Positions 24,581 to 32,704 of a DNA stretch of 64,000 nucleotides are shown here, one piece after another. Positions within the stretch are counted from its first letter, which is position 1; every line of letters starts with the position of its first letter. The DNA is from Nitrosotalea devaniterrae. GTDB taxonomy: Archaea; Thermoproteota; Nitrososphaeria; Nitrososphaerales; Nitrosopumilaceae. The notes under the pieces are model-generated. The model searched no databases. It worked only from the letters and a program-made list of their open reading frames with translations, and was not told where the DNA came from. The stretch spans positions 62,001 to 126,000 of the forward strand of contig LN890280.1 in the NCBI GenBank assembly GCA_900065925.1. The letters run 5' to 3'. The position numbers and the translations under genes are program-made.

Positions 24581-27418
24581 TTGTATAATTCTTCAACCCA
24601 GTCCAGCCCGCCTCCGCGTGATGCAGGAAAATATATCAGAATAGGTATTGTTGCTCTAATTGCAATTGTAATTTTTGTCCTGACAAGTAATCAGGCAGTA
24701 GTTCTGTACATGAACTGGCAAGAGTTTGGTACTATCTTTACAAAACCACTTTACTTTTCATTGATCTCTGCAGTGGTTTTGGCATCTATCACGCTGATAC
24801 GAGTAAATGTGAAAAACCGTTCATCAATGTCTTGGTATGGTCTTAATGTAGTCCTGACATTTTTCAAGAGGGGAAGTAACTATTCTGTAACAGAAACCGT
24901 TCCAAGCTTCAAGGACTACAAACTAAGTGTTCCAAACTTTATCATCTGGCAAATAACAAAAGTTGTACTTTTTGGCGCCTTCTTTACAAATCTCATGTTT
25001 GGGTTTGCTGTTGCATACATGCTTGACGGACACGATTTAGGTATTAACAGTATGTGGAAAATATTCTCGCTGCCGTTTGTAACACCACCCACCGACCCAT
25101 CTTATGCCGCAACACATGTTGTACCGATGATTCCTTCACTTACAATTCTTGTTCCTCCAATACTTGCCGTGATTGGTCTTAGACTTGTGCTCTATGTAGG
25201 ACTTCATAATATAGTAGGACTTGTAACTAGATATCTCCAGGATGCGGCAAAGGGCAAACCAAAGTTTCTAGATTATGTAGCCACAATTGAAGCGATAATT
25301 GGAATTGGAATAATTTGGGCTGGAGTGAACATGTTTTTCACAGACCAGATTGATTACAATACAAAATATGCAATAGGTGGTACACTTGCTGCAGGATTTG
25401 CCCTCATTGCGTTTTACTTCATTGATAAATTCAAATCACGAGTAATCATACTTCCTTCAAAACGTGACATCTACATTCGTGTAATCACTCTGATAGTCAT
25501 TGCGCTTATTGCGGGTTCAATAATGATGGTAAACAATAGCATTGCAGATGCAAGAAAAATTGAATTCCTTGGCCCATACAAGGCAGAACAGATCGGTGTA
25601 AATCGATATCTTGGACAATTAGACCAGATATCAGTAGTACCCAATGACGTAAAGCTAAGCTCTGTTCCTGTAGGTGACATTCCAAATTATGTTGCACAAA
25701 ACAATGATCTATTAAGTAAAGTCCGAGTATGGGACTGGGATGCAGCATTTGCAAAACTAAAACCTGAGATTGGTCTTATACCATATGTAGATTTTGAAAA
25801 TAACGATATTCTGCGATTTAATAACACGTTGTACTGGACCGCATCAATGAAACCCATACTACCATCTTCGGTTACCGCGGAAAATCAATGGTATAACCAA
25901 CATCTCGTCTATACTCATGTTGACAATGGTTTTCTTACACTTAATGCTCAAAATGGAACAATTGTAGATAGTAGCAAATTCTTCCAACAGCGAATGATAT
26001 ACTATGGAGAAGGCGGTCTATTTTCAGATACCTGGGCTGCCTATCCTCAAAACAGACAAACCTCTGCCGAACTAAACAATGCAACGTATAATGGCAGTGG
26101 AGGAATAGATGTCAAACCTCCTATAAGCCAACTCTTTGAGCCAAACTTCTTCTTGTCATATCCAACCGAACCAATTCATATCATTCGATACAGAGACGTG
26201 CACGACAGAATGCAGTTACTCTATCCATATTTCCAATATGACTTGTTTGGAAAACAACTGGATATTCTTCCAGTCAGCGATGGGAAGAAAACATACTGGC
26301 TTGTACCACTGATCGTGGGCTTTGATACCAAAAACATTCCATGGTCATTTAGTAATCCATATTTGAGATTGGTGGGATATGCACTAGTTGATATCTATGA
26401 CGGCAAAGTTACTCTGATAAAAACAGGTGATGACTTTTTCACTGACATGTTTACAAGTCAATATGGTGACCAGTTTATCCCAATACCGTCATGGCTTGAC
26501 AAGCAACTCAGATATCCCGAGGCTCTCTTTAACTGGAAAGTTGATATGTTCAATGTTTATCATGTAACAGACACTTCTACATTTATCCAGGCAAAAGATT
26601 TCTATGAAGTCCCAGATGGACTTGGAACCTATTATGTAGAAGAAAAACCTCCTGGATTTGACAAGCCTACCTATGTCGGACTGTTATCTCTTGAACTACG
26701 GGGATCCCAAGGAAGAAACTTGGCAGGCTACATGATAGTACAAAACGATGTTCCAAATCTTGGCAAGATGCAGTTCTATCAGGTTCCGCTTGACTCGAAG
26801 ACAAAACTTCTTGGACCTTCCGCAGTACGTGAAGCGTTAGCTAGGGAATCCGACTTTGCTCAACTACAAACCTTGCTGAGAACCCCGAGAGTGGGAGACA
26901 ACATTTTGTATAAGATAGGGGATCATGATGTTTACTTTATTCCTGTTTATACGGCAGGGTCTGGTGGTGTGGTAACACAACTTGGAACAATTGCGGCAGT
27001 AGGTGCTGCATTTGATGGTGAATACTATGTTGGCCTAGGAAATACTCCGCAGCAAGCATTTGCTACTTATTTAGCAAAGGTCAGCGGTGTTGCTCCATCA
27101 AACGTTACCGTTGCATTGCAGCTAGATGAAACTACCAGGACAAATACGATAAAATCCATACTAACTGATCAAAAGATTACAATACTTACTCCGATAGCAC
27201 TCCAGTTCCCACTAACATTTGAGGAGGGCAAGATATCCTTTACACAACAATCTGATCTGGATAATACAAAGAATCTCATCTCAGAATTTGTGAAAAACTT
27301 TGTTCAGCCTAAAAACAAGATATTGTTATGGCAGGAAAATGGCACGGTAAAACTAGGAGCTGTAACAGTAGATGACAGTGTACCAGAACTGCACTATATC
27401 ACTATAGGTGTAAGATAG
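24581..27418 (+). CDS. UPF0182 family membrane protein
   Basis: 945 residues, TTG start. A proline-containing cytoplasmic N-terminus is followed by about seven transmembrane helices in the first 320 residues (for example IGIVALIAIVIFVLTS, LYFSLISAVVLASITLI, GTLAAGFALIAFYFI). A large soluble exterior region of about 600 residues contains the family block PNDVKLSSVPVGDIPNYV and YVDFENNDILRFNNTLYW. UPF0182 (COG1615) proteins occur in actinobacteria, cyanobacteria and archaea; their function is not established. The stop codon abuts the TTG start of the next gene with no gap, so the two are probably in one operon. Confidence 0.9.
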   Translation: MYNSSTQSSPPPRDAGKYIRIGIVALIAIVIFVLTSNQAVVLYMNWQEFGTIFTKPLYFSLISAVVLASITLIRVNVKNRSSMSWYGLNVVLTFFKRGSNYSVTETVPSFKDYKLSVPNFIIWQITKVVLFGAFFTNLMFGFAVAYMLDGHDLGINSMWKIFSLPFVTPPTDPSYAATHVVPMIPSLTILVPPILAVIGLRLVLYVGLHNIVGLVTRYLQDAAKGKPKFLDYVATIEAIIGIGIIWAGVNMFFTDQIDYNTKYAIGGTLAAGFALIAFYFIDKFKSRVIILPSKRDIYIRVITLIVIALIAGSIMMVNNSIADARKIEFLGPYKAEQIGVNRYLGQLDQISVVPNDVKLSSVPVGDIPNYVAQNNDLLSKVRVWDWDAAFAKLKPEIGLIPYVDFENNDILRFNNTLYWTASMKPILPSSVTAENQWYNQHLVYTHVDNGFLTLNAQNGTIVDSSKFFQQRMIYYGEGGLFSDTWAAYPQNRQTSAELNNATYNGSGGIDVKPPISQLFEPNFFLSYPTEPIHIIRYRDVHDRMQLLYPYFQYDLFGKQLDILPVSDGKKTYWLVPLIVGFDTKNIPWSFSNPYLRLVGYALVDIYDGKVTLIKTGDDFFTDMFTSQYGDQFIPIPSWLDKQLRYPEALFNWKVDMFNVYHVTDTSTFIQAKDFYEVPDGLGTYYVEEKPPGFDKPTYVGLLSLELRGSQGRNLAGYMIVQNDVPNLGKMQFYQVPLDSKTKLLGPSAVREALARESDFAQLQTLLRTPRVGDNILYKIGDHDVYFIPVYTAGSGGVVTQLGTIAAVGAAFDGEYYVGLGNTPQQAFATYLAKVSGVAPSNVTVALQLDETTRTNTIKSILTDQKITILTPIALQFPLTFEEGKISFTQQSDLDNTKNLISEFVKNFVQPKNKILLWQENGTVKLGAVTVDDSVPELHYITIGVR

Positions 27419-27964
27419 TTGCTGCTAGTTGTAGACAATGGCTCTGTCTACACTTCGTCACTTTTGGAATGCATGCAAAGTCTTGGTGTGGATTTTGAGC
27501 ATCATGTGTTCTCTGATGTACCGCAGGTAGACCTTGACAACTATTCATCTATTATATTGTCAGGAAGAAGGAAAAATGATGCTCAGATGAATGCAACAAA
27601 CTCAAAACTAGTCTTGCATTCACTTGACAAGGGCAAACCATTGCTTGGCATATGCTATGGTGCAGAAATACTTGCGCTCACCCTTGGTGGGACAATAAAA
27701 AAAATGCCATCTCAAAGACATGGACTACATCAAGTTCAAGTCATGGAAAACAATCCCCTATGCAATGGAAAAATTAATGCCTTTGAAAGCCATTCATACA
27801 TGGTATCAACACTTGGTTCCTTTTTTATACAAATAGCATCATCTGATGATTGCAAGTTTGAGATATTCCGGTATGATAACAAAAACATCTTTGGGACACA
27901 GTTTCATCCGGAAATGAGTGCAGATGGAAAATTACTTTTGAAACAATTCTCTAACATTAAATAA
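27419..27964 (+). CDS. Class I glutamine amidotransferase, GMP-synthase-subunit-A-like
   Basis: 181 residues. Catalytic triad of class I GATases: nucleophile Cys79 in LLGICYGAE, and His and Glu in GTQFHPEMS near residues 163-165. The N-terminal LLVVDNGSVYTSSL matches the GuaA/anthranilate-synthase type of opening, and overall length equals stand-alone archaeal GuaAA. It would release ammonia from glutamine for a partner synthetase, but no ATP-pyrophosphatase partner is nearby. TTG start directly after the UPF0182 stop. The GICYG variant (usual GICLG) is tolerated in the family. GMP synthesis is the best guess; other amidotransferase roles remain possible. Confidence 0.8.
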   Translation: MLLVVDNGSVYTSSLLECMQSLGVDFEHHVFSDVPQVDLDNYSSIILSGRRKNDAQMNATNSKLVLHSLDKGKPLLGICYGAEILALTLGGTIKKMPSQRHGLHQVQVMENNPLCNGKINAFESHSYMVSTLGSFFIQIASSDDCKFEIFRYDNKNIFGTQFHPEMSADGKLLLKQFSNIK

Positions 27965-28020
27965 CGCAAATCGCTAACCTGACAGAATCAATTAATATTG
28001 TACAAATTGTTGGTTCATTG

Positions 28021-28965
28021 ATGGACCCAACCCATACATTGGAGATACCAATAGTGCAAGAAGAAAATATCTGCCTTCCACTAGTTGTCAGTGCGGTATC
28101 AAAATACTGGGGAGTAGACTTGCCATTAAAAGAGGCTGCAGAAATTGCAAAAAAATATCAAAATATGAAAGGAAGTATACTCATAGAGGGAGTTGAGCTC
28201 GCAGAAAGACATGGTCTCCTGGGTATCATAGTAAACTCTACTCTAAAAGAACTCAAAAAAATGATTGACATTGGTGTTCCGCCAATTGTGATACTGCCAG
28301 GAGTAAAGGATGTAGTCCAGCATGCATCACTTATTGTTGGCTATGATGAAACAGAAAAAACAATCTTTCACTATATCCCAGAACCTGAAAAGATAGGGGC
28401 CATTCCAGAAAAACAATTTGATGAGCAGTGGCAAGAAGACGACAGGCTGATGATTTTATTAGTTCCACAAGACATACTTCCAGATATCAATACGTTTGAT
28501 GAAAATAAAATAAAATCCAATAGGCTGTGTTTTGATGGGGAAAAACTACGACTACAGGGCAAGACTGATGAAGCAATTGTAACACTAAAACAAGCAATTG
28601 AAATTCACAAGTCAAACTCTACTGCCATGTGCCTCTTGGCTGGAATACTAAATGACAAAAATTCCAATGATGCCATAAGTTACTATGCCAAGACCATAGG
28701 TCTAAACTCAAAATATTATCTTGCATATAGGGGACTAGGAAATTATTATCTAAAGACAAAAGACTATGCCAATGCAGAAAAATACTATACTGCTGCCTTG
28801 GAGATAGACCAGACACGATTTGCACCAATCTACAAGAACCGTGGACTGGTAAGATATGAGCAGAAAAAACTAGGTGCTGCAAAACAAGACTTTGAAAAAT
28901 ATCTTGAACAAATGCCTGAAGCACGTGACAGGGCAGGAATTGAGCAAGCAATATCTGAACTGTAA
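28021..28965 (+). CDS. C39-like cysteine peptidase domain fused to TPR repeats
   Basis: 314 residues from ATG (a TTG one codon earlier is also possible). Residues 1-155 resemble a peptidase C39-like domain: IPIVQEENICLPLVVSAVSKYWG carries the candidate Cys18, and VVQHASLIVGYDE carries the His (about 105) with a nearby Asp. A tetratricopeptide region follows (about 165-305), with repeats such as DEAIVTLKQAIEIH, DAISYYAKTIGLN, YANAEKYYTAALEID and GAAKQDFEKYLEQ. No signal peptide or membrane segment, so it is cytoplasmic, unlike the C39 domains of bacteriocin exporters. Substrate unknown; the TPRs suggest a bound protein partner. Confidence 0.78.
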   Translation: MDPTHTLEIPIVQEENICLPLVVSAVSKYWGVDLPLKEAAEIAKKYQNMKGSILIEGVELAERHGLLGIIVNSTLKELKKMIDIGVPPIVILPGVKDVVQHASLIVGYDETEKTIFHYIPEPEKIGAIPEKQFDEQWQEDDRLMILLVPQDILPDINTFDENKIKSNRLCFDGEKLRLQGKTDEAIVTLKQAIEIHKSNSTAMCLLAGILNDKNSNDAISYYAKTIGLNSKYYLAYRGLGNYYLKTKDYANAEKYYTAALEIDQTRFAPIYKNRGLVRYEQKKLGAAKQDFEKYLEQMPEARDRAGIEQAISEL

Positions 28966-29009
28966 TGTTTTCACAAAGGATTTAACACTCGTTTTATAAT
29001 TTGAAATAA

Positions 29010-29423
29010 ATGGATTGTATATTTTGCAAGATAGCAAACGGAACAATTCCTGCAAAAAAACTGTATGAAACACCAAATTCTCTTGCTTTTCTTGATGCCT
29101 TTCCACTTGTCAGAGGCCACACACTTGTGATTCCAAAAAATCATTATTACAAAGTTCAGGACATGAGCGAATCAGACAACAAAGATCTATTTGAAACAGT
29201 CCGGGTTATGTCTGGAAAACTTGAATCAATCTCTCCTTCTACATTAATTGCAATACATAACGGCAAGGAAAGTGGACAAGAGATACCGCATGTTCATGTA
29301 CATATCATTCCTAGAAACTCATCTGATGGGGCAGGTCCAGTTCATAGCATGTTTTCAAAAAGACCATCTCTTGATGAAGAAGAATTTGAAAAAATAATAA
29401 AAATTATCCAAAATAAAAAATAA
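29010..29423 (+). CDS. HIT family nucleotide hydrolase
   Basis: 137 residues, ATG start. N-terminal CIFCKIANGTIPAKKLYE is the classic HIT/HINT opening with a CxxC. The catalytic histidine triad HVHVHIIPR is at about 95-103. Members hydrolyse nucleoside phosphoramidates or dinucleoside polyphosphates, releasing AMP. Normal size. It is followed closely by a tRNA-Gly on the other strand. Confidence 0.95.
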   Translation: MDCIFCKIANGTIPAKKLYETPNSLAFLDAFPLVRGHTLVIPKNHYYKVQDMSESDNKDLFETVRVMSGKLESISPSTLIAIHNGKESGQEIPHVHVHIIPRNSSDGAGPVHSMFSKRPSLDEEEFEKIIKIIQNKK

Positions 29424-29425
29424 AA

Positions 29426-29499
29426 TGCGGAGTGCGGGAATTGAACCCGCGACCTTCAGCTTGGGAAGCTGACGTCCTACCGGGCTGGACTAACTCCGC
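29426..29499 (-). tRNA. tRNA-Gly (anticodon CCC)
   Basis: The minus strand folds as a complete cloverleaf of 74 nt including the discriminator A. The acceptor stem GCGGAGT/ACTCCGC pairs at all seven positions, the D stem is GTCC/GGAC, the anticodon stem is TCAGC/GCTGA with loop TTCCCAA (anticodon CCC), and the T arm is GCGGG-TTCAATT-CCCGC. CCA is not encoded. No intron. It decodes GGG. Confidence 0.96.
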
Positions 29500-29521
29500 T
29501 GGATCGGGATTTGATATCTAA

Positions 29522-29531
29522 CATTATATAG
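29522..29531 (-). promoter_or_regulatory. Putative TATA box for tRNA-Gly
   Basis: Reading the minus strand, CTATATAATG lies 23-32 bases upstream of the tRNA 5' end. It is the only strong TATA-like element in the short gap and points toward the tRNA. Confidence 0.55.
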
Positions 29532-29551
29532 TTTAATCAACAAATTGATTC

Positions 29552-29725
29552 ATGGATGCAAAATGTCCAGAATGTGACAAAATTGCAATACTTGACGATG
29601 AGATAACAAGTGTCAAGTGTCCTCACTGTGGATTTGAAGCAAAATATGATGACTATCTTAATTTAATGAGGCAAAAGGTTGGGGATATGGCAGAAAACTT
29701 TCAGTTTGACAGACCTGGTTTTTAG
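29552..29725 (+). CDS. Small zinc-ribbon protein (57 aa)
   Basis: Starts ATG with MDAKCPECDKIAILDDE and continues SVKCPHCGFEAKYDDY: two CPxC knuckles 18 residues apart, a compact zinc ribbon, then a short acidic/helical tail ending RPGF. It resembles small archaeal zinc-ribbon proteins, some of which act in transcription or translation, but I cannot assign a role. The stop codon is immediately followed, without a spacer base, by the stop of a second small Cys-rich gene on the other strand. Confidence 0.7.
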   Translation: MDAKCPECDKIAILDDEITSVKCPHCGFEAKYDDYLNLMRQKVGDMAENFQFDRPGF

Positions 29726-29848
29726 TTACCAAAAAGATCCCTTGTCTGAACAGTCCAAGTGTGCCCCGCAGTTTGTGCATATCATATGACATGCTTGCAT
29801 TGCAATCATTACTTTGTCGCAACGGGGACACTTGATTGATTCATCCAA
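29726..29848 (-). CDS. Very small Cys-rich zinc-finger-like protein (40 aa)
   Basis: An open frame on the minus strand with TTG start (LDESIKCPRCDKV) and two Cys pairs, CPRC and CTNC, plus extra Cys and His (QACHMIC, GAHLDCSDKGSFW). The upstream in-frame stop leaves TTG as the only standard start. The density of Cys/His and an end at Phe-Trp argue for a real metal-binding miniprotein and not a chance frame. It reads away from the S6e gene and meets the 57-residue zinc-ribbon gene stop to stop. No known family recognised. Confidence 0.6.
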   Translation of the reverse strand: MDESIKCPRCDKVMIAMQACHMICTNCGAHLDCSDKGSFW

Positions 29849-29926
29849 TGATATAGCAACGCTTCTGCATTTTTAAAAGATTTAGGTACAAAGATTAATT
29901 AATAGTTCAAAGATTTTTTTTACTAC

Positions 29927-30328
29927 TTGGCTACATTCAAGCTAAACATATCTGACAAGAAGGGAAAGACCATCACCAAAGAGGTAAAAGAAAAAGAGGC
30001 TGGACCATTTTTGGGTCTGACTGTTGGTGCTGAGCTTGATGCTGCATTGGTAGGAGAAGCAGGAAAACTGAAGATAACTGGTGGCAGCGACAAGTCAGGA
30101 GTTCCACTACGAGAAGACATTCACGGCGGTGCACGAAAATATATTTTATTATCAAAAGGTGTTGGATTACGAGATGCTGAAAAGGGACAACGAATTCGTA
30201 AACTTGTAAGAGGAAATACAATAACAGAAGAAGTTTATCAGTTAAACTGTTTTTTTGACGGAGAACTTAAAGTAGAAGAAAAACCAGCTGAAGTACAAGA
30301 AAAAGAATCTGCCGAGAAAAAGGCATAG
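29927..30328 (+). CDS. rps6e: 30S ribosomal protein S6e
   Basis: 133 residues, TTG start. FKLNISDKKGKTITKEV, LTVGAELDAALVG, KLKITGGSDKSGVPLREDIHGGARKYIL and the basic block GQRIRKLVRGNTITEE are diagnostic of S6e. The C-terminal 25 residues are a charged Glu/Lys tail. It is a small-subunit ribosomal protein. It is followed by the aIF2-gamma gene, the common archaeal arrangement, with 24 bases between. An AT-rich TTAATTAATA element about 30 bases upstream is a likely promoter. Confidence 0.97.
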   Translation: MATFKLNISDKKGKTITKEVKEKEAGPFLGLTVGAELDAALVGEAGKLKITGGSDKSGVPLREDIHGGARKYILLSKGVGLRDAEKGQRIRKLVRGNTITEEVYQLNCFFDGELKVEEKPAEVQEKESAEKKA

Positions 30329-30352
30329 GTTAACATATTAGCTTTTCTTAGC

Positions 30353-31624
30353 TTGTACGTGCACTGGAAAGAGACTCTTCCTGATTGGTATGTAAAAAAA
30401 TATGGATACCAACCGTGTGTTAACATTGGAACTGCAGGTCATGTTGATCATGGAAAAACTACTCTAATCCAAGCTTTGACTGGTGTGTGGACTAGTGCGC
30501 ACAGTGAAGAACTCAAACGAGGAATTACAATAAAAGTTGGATATGCAGATGCCGCATTTTACAAATGTAAAAGCTGTGAAGTTCCATTGGGTTACTCTGT
30601 AACACCAAAATGTAACAATTGTGGAAAGGAAAGTGAATTATCACGTGTTGTCAGTTTTGTAGATAGTCCTGGCCATGAAAGTCTAATGGCAAACATGTTG
30701 TCAGGATCTGCTCTGATAGATGGAGCCATGCTTCTTGTGGCAGCCAATGAAAAGGTTCCACAGCCACAGACCAAGGAACATCTTCTTGCCTTGCAAACAC
30801 TTGGGATAAAGCAAGTTGTTATTGTTCAAAATAAAGTCGATTTGATATCTTATGAACAAGCCATGGAAAATTATGCCGATATTGTAAAATTTGTCAAGGG
30901 AACAAGTGCTGCAAAAGCCCCAATCATTCCAATCTCTGCTCAATCAAAATTAAATATTGATGCACTAATAGGTGCAATTGAAACTTCGATACCCACTCCT
31001 GAACGTGATGACAAAAAAGATACTGTTATGCATGTACTAAGATCATTTGACATCAACAAGCCTGGAACCAAAATTAAAGACATCAAAGGCGGAGTTATTG
31101 GAGGCAGCATCATACAAGGAATATTCAAGGCGGGAGATGAAATTGAGATAAAACCTGGTTTACCTAATGAAAAAACTGGAAAATATGAATCAATTTTCAC
31201 AGAGATTGCATCTCTTGGAACTGGTGCAGGTATAGTAAAGGAAGTAAAAGCTGGTGGATTGATTGCACTTGCAACCAAACTTGATCCTGCCATGACCAGA
31301 AGTGATTCTCTTATAGGCTCTGTAATAGGCAAGCCCGGTACACTACCAGAAAATTCTTACAATGCAAAAATTGAGGTAAATCTATTTGATACTGCGGTGG
31401 GCTCTGGTGAAGAAATAAAAGTCTCAGCAATACAAACAGGTGAATCCTTGAGACTCAGTCTTGGAACTGCTCCGCTATTGTCCAAGGTAACAAGTGTTAG
31501 GGGTAAGACCGTGGAGTTACAGTTCAAAAGACCTGTGTGTATTTTTGAGAACAGCAAGGTGGCAATAAGTCGAAGAATTTCTGAGCGTTGGAGACTAATT
31601 GGTGCTGGTGTATCAAGTGGTTAA
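30353..31624 (+). CDS. eif2g: Translation initiation factor aIF2 subunit gamma
   Basis: 423 residues, TTG start. P-loop GHVDHGKTT (about residues 29-37), switch region RGITIKVGYADA, a zinc knuckle with CKSC and CNNC (about 67-86), G3 VDSPGHE, and G4 NKVDL. This is the GTPase core of aIF2, which brings initiator Met-tRNA to the small ribosomal subunit. Domains II and III follow with typical IIQGIFKAGDEIEIKPG and the C-terminal RISERWRLIGAG. The 3' end overlaps the start of a PIN-domain gene by eight bases. Confidence 0.97.
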   Translation: MYVHWKETLPDWYVKKYGYQPCVNIGTAGHVDHGKTTLIQALTGVWTSAHSEELKRGITIKVGYADAAFYKCKSCEVPLGYSVTPKCNNCGKESELSRVVSFVDSPGHESLMANMLSGSALIDGAMLLVAANEKVPQPQTKEHLLALQTLGIKQVVIVQNKVDLISYEQAMENYADIVKFVKGTSAAKAPIIPISAQSKLNIDALIGAIETSIPTPERDDKKDTVMHVLRSFDINKPGTKIKDIKGGVIGGSIIQGIFKAGDEIEIKPGLPNEKTGKYESIFTEIASLGTGAGIVKEVKAGGLIALATKLDPAMTRSDSLIGSVIGKPGTLPENSYNAKIEVNLFDTAVGSGEEIKVSAIQTGESLRLSLGTAPLLSKVTSVRGKTVELQFKRPVCIFENSKVAISRRISERWRLIGAGVSSG

Positions 31625-31993
31625 AATCATCTGTGACTCTAGTTTTCTCATAATTCTTGCTTCAAGAAGAATAAAAAATATCTCAAGCGTGGAGACTGAA
31701 ATTGGTTCACTGGAATATGTTGTACCAAACATGGTTGTAAAGGAACTAGAAAAAATAACCATGAATAATAAAAAAAAAGCTCTGCTGAAAACGCATTAAA
31801 AATTATCAAGAATTTTCAAACAGTCATAATATCAGGAAAGTCAGTTGATGATGCCTTGGTTTCTTACGTGAAAGAAAATGGCGGTATAGTAGCGACTATT
31901 GATGCTGAGCTTAAAACAAGAATAAAAAAAAGCGGTGGTTCGATTCTTTCAATTGCGAGTGACAAGATTGTACTTGAGCCAAGTAAACTTTAA
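31617..31993 (+). pseudogene. PIN-domain RNase gene interrupted by a frameshift in an A9 tract
   Basis: The likely start is GTG at 31617 inside the end of aIF2-gamma. The frame encodes KIICDSSFLIILASRR and continues to a stop at 31797-31799. The remainder of a PIN domain resumes in another frame: SAENALKIIKNF, VIISGKSVDDALVSYV, then IVATIDAELKTRIKKSGGSIL to a stop at 31991-31993. The two halves join if one A is added to the run of nine at 31769-31777. The acidic residues (Asp in CDSS, Asp in ATIDAE) fall on opposite sides of the break. Archaeal aIF2-gamma genes are often followed by such a VapC9/Fcf1-like PIN protein. This is a sequencing error, a true pseudogene, or slippage-dependent expression; the conserved 3' half argues against long decay. 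Confidence 0.75.
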
Positions 31994-32017
31994 TTTTGGT
32001 AAAATGAGATTTGAACT

Positions 32018-32674
32018 ATGTTTGAATACAAGGGAGTAAAGATACAATGGCTTGGTCATGATTCTTTTAGTCTTGTTGGTAATGTCAAAATCATAATTGA
32101 TCCATACAAGATAACAAAACAAGAAAAAGCAGACTTGATTTTAGTTTCACACAATCATTTTGATCATCTAAGTGTGGATGACCTAAAAAATGTCTCAACA
32201 GGGAATACGATTATTGTAGCTGCAACAGAATGCATAGACCTGCTCAAAGGATTTGCCTTTAAAGAAAAAATTGGCATTTCTCCAGGACAGGAAAAGACCA
32301 TTTTGGGAATCAAGATAAAATCCATTCCAGCATATAATCTGGATAAAATAAATCCAGATACCAAGAAACCATTTCATCCAAAAGAGGACAATAAGATTGG
32401 TTTTCTATTTGAATTAAACGGTATCACAATATATCATACTGGTGATACTGATCTAATTCCAGACATGTCTGATCTGAAACCTGACATTGCACTTGTGCCT
32501 GTAAGCGGGACATATGTGATGACAGCACAGGAGGCTGCCAAAGCAATAGAAAAGATCAAGCCAAAGATTGCAATTCCAATGCATTATGGAGTGATTGTTG
32601 GTAGTGAGAAAGATGCCCATGATTTTAAACAACTAGTAAAATCCTGTGAGGTTCAAATACTCACAAAAGAGTAA
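32018..32674 (+). CDS. UPF0173-type metal-dependent hydrolase (metallo-beta-lactamase fold)
   Basis: 218 residues. Metal-binding motif LVSHNHFDHLS (about 48-58), followed by HTGDTDLIPD (Asp/His ligand) and a C-terminal PMHYGVIVG. These match the UlaG-like/UPF0173 branch of the metallo-beta-lactamase superfamily. Substrate unknown. Complete, ATG start, 24 bases downstream of the broken PIN gene and 31 bases ahead of the STT3 gene, so it may be in a common transcript. Confidence 0.9.
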   Translation: MFEYKGVKIQWLGHDSFSLVGNVKIIIDPYKITKQEKADLILVSHNHFDHLSVDDLKNVSTGNTIIVAATECIDLLKGFAFKEKIGISPGQEKTILGIKIKSIPAYNLDKINPDTKKPFHPKEDNKIGFLFELNGITIYHTGDTDLIPDMSDLKPDIALVPVSGTYVMTAQEAAKAIEKIKPKIAIPMHYGVIVGSEKDAHDFKQLVKSCEVQILTKE

Positions 32675-32704
32675 TAAACAGAGTAAATTCAATCAAAAAC
32701 TAGT

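Noticed and set aside
29426-29531. Integration site of a mobile element at tRNA-Gly
   Set aside because: No integrase, no partial tRNA copy and no element-like genes are visible in the neighbourhood; nearby genes are housekeeping.
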